Source: Branchiostoma floridae | Lineage: Eukaryota; Chordata; Leptocardii; Amphioxiformes; Branchiostomatidae | Direction of reading: 5' to 3' | Assembly (NCBI RefSeq): GCF_000003815.2 | Contig: NC_049979.1 | Location: 18,781,797-18,815,511, forward strand | Length of the DNA stretch: 33,715 bases | In this document: in pieces, positions 1 to 9,521 of the stretch | Position numbering within the stretch: the first letter of the stretch is position 1 | How the letters are laid out: every line of letters starts with the position of its first letter | Translations under genes and position numbers: made by a program | The notes under the pieces: generated by a model | Databases searched by the model: none | What the model was told of the DNA's origin: nothing | Seen by the model: only the letters and a program-made list of their open reading frames with translations

Positions 1-1318
1 ATATGTGGAGAGCAGTGCTTGGATGATATCATGGATTCTGTTACATGTATTTGAACAAAAATAAGAACTCATGTAGCTGAAAAGAAGGATTACGTAGGAC
101 CGTACTGAAAACGGCAGCCCGGATCCAGATGATACCAACCCAATCCAGTTTTACGCCCGAGGCAGAATGTGCTGTTCAAAATGTCCGTGTCCCTCAGTCC
201 AGGCAAATCAAACAACAGTTACGGTGTTGGTAAAAACAGTTGAGGGTAGTTTTACAGCTTTGTTTCTGTAGGGGTCGCAGGTTGCTGTGTTGACAAAGAA
301 GGAAACAAAAAAGTGTTAACCCACCTCAACTCTAACCCATCTTTAACACATCTTCAGCAGTAATAACCTGACTTTGTACAGCTATATGTGGATGGTATCA
401 AGTTACACTGTAGATCTCGACATTCAAAGCACATAGCAAGGTATAAAGTCGACGACTTTGTCACACACTAGTCTGATAATAGATTTAGAAATGTCAGAGA
501 CAGAGTGTTTTTTTTCATTGGTAACCGCAGTGATATATCCCCCAATACATATAGTAAACCTTTCAGCTTTATGTCCTTCAGAAGTAATGCAAAGTGAAAA
601 CGTGTTTGTGAAGAAAGTCGTGATATGGAACTCAATTGGGCATAATCAACACACTAGATACTATTGTCTAACGCAGAATATCAAGTAAACTTCCACTGTA
701 TGTGTTTGATCGTGCTGATGGAAAATAGCTTTAAGTGGTCGTCTAGTCTAGTCAGAACTGAATGACAACATCGCGTGGTTATGACTCATGTCACAGAGGG
801 ATGGCGTCTTTAGAATTAGTAGATTATTTTGGATCAGGAGACTTCTAATCCGTCGCGCTCTACCTATTCAGCAGTCTAACACTTGGCGAAGATTTTCTTC
901 ATCAAATCAGGCAATAAAACAAGCGTTGGGCTGTTATTTGAATAAAATAATCGAAACCCAAGGTTATCGTGTAATGAAAGCGCCATAATTGATAGCGTGC
1001 CAGGCCAGCTGAATGAGAACTGCAGATTCACCTGTACTATAGACAGAACAATGGCAGCTACTACAATGCTCGGGGGGGGGGGGCGTTGCTATGGTGTAGT
1101 CACTCAGAATACTTTAATCTTATCGATATGTGTGCAATTACACATACTGCCTAGCCTTGTTGTGGGAAGTGTAACAGGAAAAGTTCAAAACACCATATCC
1201 GATATCAGAGTGATGTCATGGTCAACTTTGATCCAGGCTTAATTTTTGAGTGTCTAGTGTCAACTTCAGAGGGAAGTTACTGTATGGCTTGTGCTTGTCG
1301 TGTCCATTCTTTTGACCC
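1..1318. other. Upstream region, no gene seen
   Basis: I see no convincing exon, RNA gene or repeat here. Short open frames at 458-1242 have no recognisable domain and no supporting splice pattern. A 12-base G run lies at 1072-1083. The segment holds the promoter of the Ly6 gene that follows, but I can point to no specific element. Confidence 0.5.
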
Positions 1319-2070
1319 ATGGTCTATGTATTGCTGTTCACAGCATTCGTGGGGCTGGGAGGAGCCCTGCAGTGCCGGACGTGTACTGCCACCCTCACTA
1401 ACGACTCGGACTGCAAGAACAACGCCTCGGCGGTCGCGTCTGAGACCTGTTCTCAAAACGAAACATACTGCTACGTAAGTGACGAGTCCATAGTTTACTT
1501 CAAGAACAACGTCAATAGAGTTAAGTTCGAAGACCAATACGAGAAGGCATGTCCAAGTAACATTAAAGCTCACTCAAATGCCGCATAACATCATTGGACC
1601 GGTACGTTGGTGTTGCGTTCTAAATTGAATTTGTGGTACTCTTGATTCCTTTGTAAATAGGAATATCGTGCAAAACGTGTGTCTAAAAATACAACAAAAC
1701 ACGCACACCGTACAAAAATGTAATTCGCTCTGTCAAATCGCTGGAACGCAGTGACACCGCCAACGTAACACAGCTTCACTGAGATACCCAACAGGTATAT
1801 AAAGGTAACGTATGCATATGTGCCCCCCTGTCACAGGTGTTGGTGGCGACGGTCTTCACGGCTCGGTCCCATGTGGAGCGAGGCTGCGCCTCCACGTGCT
1901 CGGTCACCGACAACTGCAAGAACATCATCGGCACGGGTGACTGCTACCGCTGCTGCGAGACGGACAACTGCAACACCGAGACGCCTGACTACGGAGGCGC
2001 CAGTGCCGTCCACGTGTCTCTCGCCGTGCTGATAGCAGCTGCCATCGGCACCATAGCGTCTGTGCTGTGA
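1319..2070 (+). CDS. Ly6/uPAR-type (three-finger) GPI-anchored protein, two exons
   Basis: Coding exons are 1319-1474 and 1837-2070; the donor GTAAGT (1475) and acceptor CACAG (1836) join in phase 0, giving 129 residues. The start gives a short signal peptide (MVYVLLFTAFVGLGGA) followed by LQCRTC, the classical Ly6 opening. The second exon supplies ERGC, the closing CC..DNCN signature, and a 20-residue hydrophobic tail ending at the stop, as expected for GPI attachment; the small residues GGAS near residue 107 are a likely cleavage site. I count 12 cysteines, two more than the usual ten. Such proteins act at the outer face of the plasma membrane as ligands, co-receptors or modulators; the partner here is unknown. 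The acceptor-like TTCACAG at 1328-1334 leaves open an alternative upstream signal-peptide exon, which is how its paralogue is built. The neighbouring gene at 4354 shares the intron position between the two Ly6 halves. Confidence 0.82.
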
Positions 2071-2264
2071 TAGGGAAACAAACAGTGAACAACGCCACGA
2101 TACCTAACGTTACCATAGCATCATTGACACAGAATATTCAATATTATGACACCAAGCCAACATATGCGCAATGCAGCTTCAAATCATTCTAACTTAGTAA
2201 ACTTTTTATCAAATTCATTGCAAAAGTCTCAAAGCTCGATGCAAATATGAGATACTGTGTTGAA

Positions 2265-2270
2265 AATAAA
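2265..2270 (+). promoter_or_regulatory. Polyadenylation signal AATAAA of the Ly6 gene
   Basis: A canonical AATAAA lies 195 bases after the Ly6 stop codon, a plausible distance for a compact 3' UTR. Confidence 0.5.
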
Positions 2271-3285
2271 TGAACGTAAAGAGTCCGTCGTAACTTTCAG
2301 AAGAATTTGTTTGGTTGCAGAATTCTCACCCAATCTGCATCTCAAGCCAACACCTTCCGTTCTTTGTTCGGGACTATACATGTATATTTCCGACTGTTGT
2401 GCCTGGGACTGTTGGGTATCAGTAGCGTTGTTCTCAGGTGTTTGTAATAGTCGTACCTAAATGATTTGTTTATGATGTCCTTCTTGTTTGATCAAGCAGA
2501 ACTGAAGTTACACAAATCCATAATAACACGATGTACTTAGAGTTGCATTTTATATTAATCTAGCATCTATATAGTCTTCCATTGGGTTTTTGGAGAGTCT
2601 CCTTTGTTAGAAGTGATGGTATTTTGACTTGACGTGGGGAGCTACGACTCTTCAGGAGAGATCAAATGACTAGCTCGCCCCTCTAACACAGAGAGACTTC
2701 AGGAAGTGTGAAGACTAACTATACACACTCATCATGTTTTAATTATAATTCACAGGGAAACTTTAAATCACATTACCCCTAAACTATATATGCAAAAATG
2801 ACTGTTACTGGCGACATAAAAAAACGTTTTATTGACTTTAATATTAGTGTTCTTATCAACAAATTCTCCATATCGATGATTAAGCGGAAATGCCACAATG
2901 ATGATTGTAATCGACTAGAAAATGATGGAATGGAAAGATCAGTCAACAGAGGAAGAAAAACACGACAATTTGAAATGGATGGGGAGATAGACGCCAATGT
3001 TTGAGAAGAAAAACAGTTCACATGATTGATGTAATTTTATGTAATACTTGTGTTTATCAACGAAATACATCTGAGGACAAATTATCTGGAAATCCCTAAT
3101 ACACTTGAATAAAGTACGTTTGCACATATATTACCCTTCATGCCTTGTGTGGTGTAACGTTACCTATTTTTCATATATGTTAACATTCAACTGAGAGCCT
3201 TTATCTATCCGATATCGAAGCTGCTTTCAGTTGTCAATGCCAACTATTGAATCCATCCATGCTTAGTTACAAATAAACCGTCAAC
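2271..3285. other. Intergenic, no gene seen
   Basis: AT-rich sequence between the Ly6 gene and the tandem block upstream of the Ly6-CUB gene. The short open frames at 2779-3127 overlap on both strands and show no domain or splice context. Confidence 0.4.
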
Positions 3286-3600
3286 GTAGCCTCGCCCACC
3301 TGTGTTAAATAGGAGAAATACAAAATGAAACCATAGAAATACAAATATCATGACAGACATGCAGCCACTCTCATTGGTGAAGCCGCTAATTGGCATATTA
3401 TCATTGGTTGAACTGCAAATTGTGATGGACAGTCAGGGTAGGTCTATAATTAAACAGATGCCATAGCCCCTCCCACCTTCGTTAAAACGTAGAAAATCAA
3501 AATAGAAACATCCAGATATCCGACGGAGATGCAGCTGCTTTCTCATTGGTCTAATCGCTAATTACTGTGCTATCATTGGTTGAACTGCTAATATTGTGTT
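3286..3600 (+). repeat. Two diverged ~145 bp direct repeats rich in ATTGG (inverted CCAAT) boxes
   Basis: Unit 1 (about 3286-3430) and unit 2 (about 3462-3600) align along their length: GTAGCC..CCCACC, GATGCAGC or CATGCAGC, TCTCATTGGT, CGCTAATT, ATCATTGGTTGAACTGC, ATTGTG. Each unit carries two conserved ATTGG boxes (unit 1 has a third) spaced about 40 bases apart. The block ends about 750 bases upstream of the Ly6-CUB start codon, so it may be a duplicated promoter or enhancer piece binding an NF-Y-like factor. It could equally be an ordinary repeat. Confidence 0.5.
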
Positions 3601-4353
3601 CGGTCCATAGAACAGCTGCAGGGAAGTATGACATTCCCCAACACCTGAAGATGACGTCCACCACAAGCTGAGTTCTCGCTTCACACCTGACTAACATCTT
3701 GTGTCCAAGTATGGAAAGTCTTGAAGCCATGATACTACTTCATCTGCCCAAATATTTGAAAGCTTGAATCCGTATGGCGCACTGGAACTTGGATTGAATG
3801 ACCGCCTCCAACCGGCATGTTTACCGGCGTTATCACATCCTCACCGTACTCCATTAACTTGTTGACGTGGCCCAACCGCCGACCTTACCTTATCACCAGG
3901 CCGAACATGTACACCTACACGTTACACAGGTCAGCCTCATAAACACACAGGTTACCACCTCTCCAGCTGCTTCGTATTAACACCTCTCCCTAACGTCACG
4001 GGCACTGCAGATGTTGTATGGTAGATACATCATACAAGTATGGAAAAGTTTCATATAAGTACGTTTTTATTACCATATAGCAATCACTGGTTTCAAACTA
4101 CAGTATTCTTTTGTACAATTTGTCTTAAGTCTGTTTACTCACATCTTTCTCGATGAGTAAAAACACACTCAACTTGATTCCTAAGTGCTGTTTTTCTCTG
4201 GGATGCCATGAGAGTTTGGGCACCAGCCAACTGGGTCGTGTTACGAGTAGGAAGAAGGCGTTTATAAGAAGTCGTGTTGTTGCCACATCCGAGACTACGC
4301 TCTTTTGCACTCCATGGTGCACATCCTCCACGTACGGACAGCACGCAAACACC
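3601..4353. other. Upstream and 5' UTR region of the Ly6-CUB gene
   Basis: No separate gene is seen. An open frame from 4153 runs into the signal-peptide exon, but its codons before 4354 show no domain and are better read as 5' UTR. I found no TATA box at a convincing distance. Confidence 0.4.
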
Positions 4354-6774
4354 ATGATGGGGCGAGTTGGCTCAACGATTTCTATCGTCTTCTTCATAAT
4401 GACCGGTAAGAGGTGTGACTTTTCAATTAGACAACTGTAACCACCCACTCACTCACGGCCCGTAACCACAGTGGTCGTAGGGGCTCCACGACATCCATCA
4501 GCAGTGATCTTCATCTCGTTCTGTCTTCTTCCCCTCTGATCAGTTGTTCAGTGCTTAGGTCAGTCCAGACCTTTATGTTATCCAGCCACGTCTTCCGAAG
4601 TTGGCCTACCTCGTTTCCTTCCTCCTGCTACTGTGCCTTGTAGTATGGTCTTAGCGAGGGAGTTGTGTCGGCATATGTGGCCGAACTAGATCAGCTTCCT
4701 GCGCTTAACCGTCGACAACCGGGTCACACCTAAACGACGTTAGGATCTTGGTGCCGTTTGAGAGTTGAAGAGACTTGAATTGAAAGATGGCCGAGGGACT
4801 ACGGTACCTGATATCATCTACATTTGTAACGTTACTATCCATTTTATGATACCGTCCTTGGTTTGTTTTAAGGCCTAGGCTTTGATTAAGATGAAATATC
4901 ATTTTCGTCGCATTTTCAATTGGGGTAGTTCGTAGCCAGGAAAGCAGCGTATAACGTTATATAGTCGAAAATTTGCAGCGGATTTTATTGGGATACTGCC
5001 AAACTTTGTACACATAACGTTACAGTGAGTCGCAGAATTTTCCAGAAAGACAACAGTCACATGTAGTGTGTTTTCAGGTTGTGCAGTGGCGGCGCTGCGG
5101 TGTTATTCCTGTTCAACTACTCAAGTCAACTCCTCGGTCTGTGGCAGGCGGGCCACCAAAACTGACCTGGCCACATGCGAGGAAACAGAGAAGTTTTGTT
5201 ATGTGAGTACTGCCGTGTTCGTTAGCTACTGTTTCTCTTGGATGTGAGCCGATTACCACATGGGACTGGAACTTTTTTTCTCGAAATGCACTTAAACAAC
5301 GTCATTAGTGAGTTGAGAGTTTTGCGACATAGATCGGAAAAGCAGCAGCGAGTAACAGACGTCATTCAGCTTAAGTGCCTCAAACTGAAACAGTGCAGTA
5401 GTGCCGTCTGTCGACGTAGTATTGTATTACAACACTACATGTTTGATGACCATGTGTGCGATGAGATGTTTTGTCGCCAGTTACACCTACACGTTGAGAT
5501 GAATGACGTCGAATGACCGTATGTTTCATGGTGACCTGTAGGTTGAAGTGGTGACAGTTGGGTCTGTTCCTATCTGGCTGGAGCGTGGCTGTACCAGCAG
5601 CTGTGCCGGGACGGACACCTGTAGGAGCAACGGTGACGGGACTGGTGTCTGTAGGGACTGTTGTCAGGGGGATGGGTGTAACGGCGGGGTTCCTAATACT
5701 GACTGGTCAGGACCCGGCAATGCAGGTTAGTTGAGATGTCAACAATCTTTGCCTAATACGTTTGCAATTTTACAACATAGCTACAAAGCAATGCTAGTCG
5801 ACCTGAATGAACCATGTAGGATCTTCTATGGCCTTTTTACCTTTCGGCATAGCTGCTACAATGCTCCTATTGTTATGGTGGTAGTAGTAAATTTGTGACT
5901 CTCTTTTGTGAAGTTTATTGCATAACATTTGACCAACTTACGGCCATGGTCCTCCCCCACACACAGTGACCAGTTGTGGAGGCACGTTTTTGGAAGATTC
6001 TGGCACCGTCTCGACCCCAGGTTACCCGGATAACTACCCAAATAACCTCAACTGTGAATTCCTGTTTCCCGACACCGGTCAGATAGTCGCTGTCAAGTTC
6101 AAGGACTTCCATATGGAAGGACGTGATTGGCTATCCCGTTGCCATGACAGCATCATGGTTTACGCCCACAATAAACTCGTTGGTGAGACACATGAATCAC
6201 AGCATACATATACAGTAACGCATGCCACTTTGAAATCTGTTTCGAAAATCGCGTGCTGTCTTTTGATAATTTTTGGGTCATAATCATTTTTGTTCCCCGG
6301 CATTTTTTTTATTCAACTGTTGTTGTTGACTCACAGACGAGTACTGTGGAGAGGAGGACCCTGGGACGATTATCTCCTATGGAGTCAGAATCGTCTTCAT
6401 GTCTGACTACAGCGTCAGCAAAAGTGGCTTTACTCTGACGTACAGTCGCACCCAGGGTAAGTATATACACATTTCACACGTCTACCATCATTCAATAGTC
6501 AGGGAATAAACTGCAGTGCTTGTTGATTTGTTAAAGACATAACAAGAGCAACTCATTGAGAACATAGAATCGACTCATCAAAAACTCATCAGCTGAAATT
6601 AATAATTTATGATGTTTCCTGAACGCGTACGGCTTTAAATCTTCACATGAAATTCCTTTTTATGTCAAATCAACAGTTCAATCATTTTTTCAAGGTGAAA
6701 GCCAGTCATTAATTTCAAACCTGTCTATTTCTGTCCTATGTTTAGGGTTGGAGAGTACAGACGATCTCGGATGA
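4354..6774 (+). CDS. Secreted Ly6-CUB fusion protein, six exons
   Basis: Exons 4354-4405, 5078-5202, 5542-5725, 5967-6182, 6337-6456 and 6746-6774 all have GT-AG borders and matching phases (1, 0, 1, 1, 1) and give 241 residues. Exon 1 is a signal peptide (STISIVFFIM). Exons 2-3 encode a Ly6/uPAR domain (LRCYSC, LERGC, CRDCCQGDGCN) with 12 cysteines and the same internal intron as the upstream Ly6 gene. Exons 4-5 encode a full CUB domain: TSCGGTFLEDSGTVSTPGYP, NYPNNLNCEF, SRCHDSIMVY, EYCG, SGFTLTY, with four cysteines in CUB positions. Exon 6 adds eight residues and a stop. There is no membrane or GPI segment, so the product should be extracellular. CUB domains bind proteins and often calcium; the partner is unknown. 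If intron 5 were retained, the frame would close soon after and an AATAAA at about 6504 would be available. Confidence 0.8.
4440..4720 (-). mobile_element. RTE-like LINE 3' end, degenerate, in Ly6-CUB intron 1
   Basis: Read on the minus strand, the segment encodes KRRKLI, then a stop, then FGHICRHNSLAKTILQGTVA and GGRKRGRP, then after a frameshift RKTWLDNIKVWTDLS. This is the tail found in the C terminus of RTE/BovB-type LINE ORFs (WFGH, AKTILQG, RGR, WLDNI). A stop and at least one frameshift show it is dead. It sits antisense within the first intron. Confidence 0.7.
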
Positions 6775-7500
6775 ACACCTCCCACGCTGGCATTCAACTT
6801 AAGAATAGAGCGAATGTCTGTAAGGGTCAAACAATGGTGGCACCGGTCAAAAAATCGATTTGGCTCAAATTTTGTACCTGGTACACAATCCCTCAAAAAA
6901 CTTTCTTTCTGCCCTTGTTACCATGGAAACAGACCAAAGACGTTTGGGGGCCATTTTTCCAAATTTCGGCATGTAGAAAACATGGAAATTGGCCAACTTT
7001 AGGGCACCATCACTGACCAATGCCTTAACTTAACGTCAAAAGCAGAATGTGATGATCAGAGCAATGCTTATACTAGTATTAAACAGCATTAAAGTCAAAT
7101 TTTTGTAAAATTCAATGTCTCGGGCAACCTGAATAATACACTAAATAGATTTCTAGTATATTCCCACATGTGAGACAAGTTGGCGACAGCGTCAGCGATC
7201 TTCAAGCTTGCAGTACTGATCTGTCAATGTCACTACTGTCTACAAACGCCGTCTAAGCGGTTTACCTGTCTCTTCACTTTACTTGTATTGTGACTTGAGG
7301 CGAGCTGTCAAAGCCACTGCCTGACGTGGGAAACCTGTAACAGTTTGCTTACGTTGAACAGTGGGAAAAGAAAATCAAATTGAATGCTAGTGGGAACAAC
7401 CAGGCGAACAGGGAAAGCGCCACCGCTAAAGCTACAGCTCAGGGGCAGGTCCCAGCCGTAAAGCTAACTTGCAGTCTCCGAACGGGGCTGGTTTTTATTT
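6775..7500. other. 3' flank of Ly6-CUB, no further gene
   Basis: The likely 3' UTR follows the stop at 6774; an ATTAAA at about 7087-7092 is a possible polyadenylation signal. A perfect RFX/X-box-like palindrome, GTTACCATGGAAAC, lies at 6917-6930. No exon is evident. Confidence 0.4.
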
Positions 7501-7523
7501 GGGGGTGGGGGTGGGGTGGGGGG
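7501..7523 (+). other. Strong G-quadruplex motif
   Basis: Four consecutive G runs of 5, 5, 4 and 6 are separated by single T loops. This is the tightest class of predicted intramolecular G-quadruplex. It lies between the convergent Ly6-CUB and receptor kinase genes. Confidence 0.7.
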
Positions 7524-7556
7524 TGCGTGTTGGTTCGCGATTTTCAACGTTGGAAC

Positions 7557-7762
7557 TGATTTGCATAATACATGCAAAAATTGCAAAACTGCTTAATGAT
7601 TAATAATGGGAATTTTATACTTGTGACGTGTATGTTAGTCAATGATGAACATCACTAAGCATAAATCATGTAAATGTGTAAGACATTTGCATAAAATTTA
7701 CAAAAGCTCTTCATGATATCTTCGAGATATTTCATGGAGGTATTAGGTCGACGAACTCTAGT
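7557..7762 (+). repeat. 3' fragment of the CATGGAGGTAT repeat family
   Basis: The segment matches 13793-13999 closely (TGCAAAAATTGCAAAAC, TTAATGATTAATAAT, TCAATGATGAACA, ATTTGCAT.AAAT, TTCATGGAGGTAT) and ends in the shared tail AGGTCG.CGAACT.TAGT. It is a truncated copy of the element annotated at 12913. Confidence 0.7.
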
Positions 7763-8345
7763 GTGTGAATATGAGCGTAGTTCTGTTCATATGATCACTG
7801 ATGTTTACATTTACATTGTATGATGAAAAAAATGATAACTTAGAAAGTTGTGTTTGTTGTTGAATGTGATATCAAGGACACTCGCCACACACAGGAGACC
7901 GTGTTTTTTTCCTTGACAGCAGCTACCAGCTACAAACATTCATCGTGTTAAACAACCATATACAGCCATGCCATAAGATAAAAGGCGAATACTAAAACAC
8001 AATGACACCAGCAAATGCACAATTCAATACATACAAACCATGACTCCGTCGCCATGGCAATGCATTTCCATTGCCACACTTTTTCAATTGTGACCGAAGC
8101 ATTACAGGGGGCAGCCGCGGCAGCAGAAGGGCAGATCAATTGTAGGCTGTTAGACCAGAGTCATTGCTTGTCTTTGCATGCTGTGTGATATAAGTGGCGT
8201 CCATGGCAGAAAAAAGATGCTCCAAAAGATACGCCTAGGCTTTTATAAAGAATGATCAATAGATTCCCATGGTTCATCGGCTTAAAAATACCGGTAGATT
8301 GATAAGTTTAACTTCTATAAGGGAGAATTTTTTTCTGAAAAAATG
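7763..8345. other. 3' flank of the receptor kinase, no gene seen
   Basis: No exon or obvious polyadenylation signal for the minus-strand kinase is visible, and no poly(A) tract follows its stop codon. An X-box-like near-palindrome occurs at 8048-8061. Confidence 0.35.
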
Positions 8346-9521
8346 TTATCGAATGCTATCGGCCAGGATCGCAGCTTGTCTTTGAGGCCTCATTTGGTCT
8401 ATCTTCTGCAACAGTTCATCAGGCGTCGGCCGCTTCGATGGGTCGACTATCCAGCAGGACCTGATGATGCGGTACACAGACTTGGGACAGTTCTCCGGCT
8501 GCTCCAGACGGACTCCTTTCCTCAGCAGCTCCAACAGTGTGCACACGTCCGGGTGCATCGGACCGCCAGCGTAGCGCGGCTCCTCTCCAAAGCTGGCGAT
8601 CTCCCACAGCAGCACGCCGTACGACCACACGTCACTCTCGCACGTGTACACCCCGTCACGTAACGACTCCAGGGCCATCCACTTCAGCGGCAACAGCTCC
8701 TCCTTCCCGCCCCGGTCGGTGCGTTTGTACGCCGACGACAGGTAAACGTCACGCGACAGCCCGAAATCCGCGATCTTGGCCACCTTCCTGTCGCTGATGA
8801 CGACGTTACGAGCAGCGATGTCCCTGTGCACGATCTTCAGACGTGCCAACTCTGATAATCCATTGGCGACGTCACAAGTAAAACCTAGCCGTTCCAGCAG
8901 TTTGCCATTCCCCGTGGTCTTGCGCTGTTCACGCAGACTCCACAGGTACCGCCGCAGTTCTTCATGGCTCGCGTACTCTACAAGGATGTACTTAGGCTCA
9001 GACTCAGTCACGACCCCATAAAGCTTCACTATATTTGGGTGTCCATCTTTGTCCTCGTAGATCCTGGTGAGGATGGTCATTTCGCGGCGAAAGTCACGGA
9101 CTGCAGAGACTGTCATGCGGTCAGGCCGGATACTTTTAGCGGCGACCAAAACCTCGTATCCTTCGGGCACGCGCAGTCTCCCCCGCACGACATGGCCGAA
9201 CTCTCCCTCACCGATCAAGTGTTCGAAACGAATGTCCTCTTTCTCTACTTCCCATGATGAGAAGGCTTCCATGAGGGACACCAGTTCTAAGTCCACTGCT
9301 GGGTGGTCCGGTCTTGGGCGTTGTTTTACCAGGATTCCAGTCACGATACAGCCGATTATAGCAATGGTCGGGATAACGGACGCCAACACGTACACTACAA
9401 CAGCGACTTGATTCTTGTCAGGAATGGAGACGATCTGACAAAACTCACCCGACTGTCCTTCAGCGCAAATGCAGCTGTCATTGACTGGATCACACGCGGC
9501 GTTGTTTTCACAATTGCAGTT
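8346..9521 (-). CDS. Intact transmembrane and tyrosine kinase part of the receptor
   Basis: This open frame begins inside the last EGF module (NCNCENNAACDPVNDSCIC) and ends at TAA 8346-8348. A membrane helix (VVYVLASVIPTIAIIGCIV) and the basic stop-transfer KQRPRP precede the kinase, which spans about 8394-9236. All catalytic landmarks are present: glycine loop GEGEFG, VAAK lysine, RREMTIL glutamate, HRDIAARN, DFGLSRDVY, LPLKWMALES, SDVWSYGVLLWEI and the closing SCWIVDPSKRPT. HRDxAARN and the KWMA substrate loop mark it as a receptor-type tyrosine kinase; DFGLSRDVY recalls the RET/FGFR group. It would phosphorylate tyrosines at the inner plasma membrane. Because the ectodomain frames upstream are broken, a functional receptor could be made only if those breaks are sequencing errors. 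Confidence 0.85.
   Translation of the reverse strand, partial: NCNCENNAACDPVNDSCICAEGQSGEFCQIVSIPDKNQVAVVVYVLASVIPTIAIIGCIVTGILVKQRPRPDHPAVDLELVSLMEAFSSWEVEKEDIRFEHLIGEGEFGHVVRGRLRVPEGYEVLVAAKSIRPDRMTVSAVRDFRREMTILTRIYEDKDGHPNIVKLYGVVTESEPKYILVEYASHEELRRYLWSLREQRKTTGNGKLLERLGFTCDVANGLSELARLKIVHRDIAARNVVISDRKVAKIADFGLSRDVYLSSAYKRTDRGGKEELLPLKWMALESLRDGVYTCESDVWSYGVLLWEIASFGEEPRYAGGPMHPDVCTLLELLRKGVRLEQPENCPKSVYRIIRSCWIVDPSKRPTPDELLQKIDQMRPQRQAAILADSIR

Noticed and set aside
1277-1573. 98-codon minus-strand frame opposite the Ly6 exon
   Set aside because: Shadow of the real plus-strand Ly6 coding exon.
1796-1803. TATATAAA as an alternative promoter before Ly6 exon 2
   Set aside because: It lies in the intron and the downstream exon alone would lack a signal peptide.
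4125-4448. 107-codon minus-strand frame over the Ly6-CUB first exon
   Set aside because: Opposite strand to a well-supported signal-peptide exon, with no domain.
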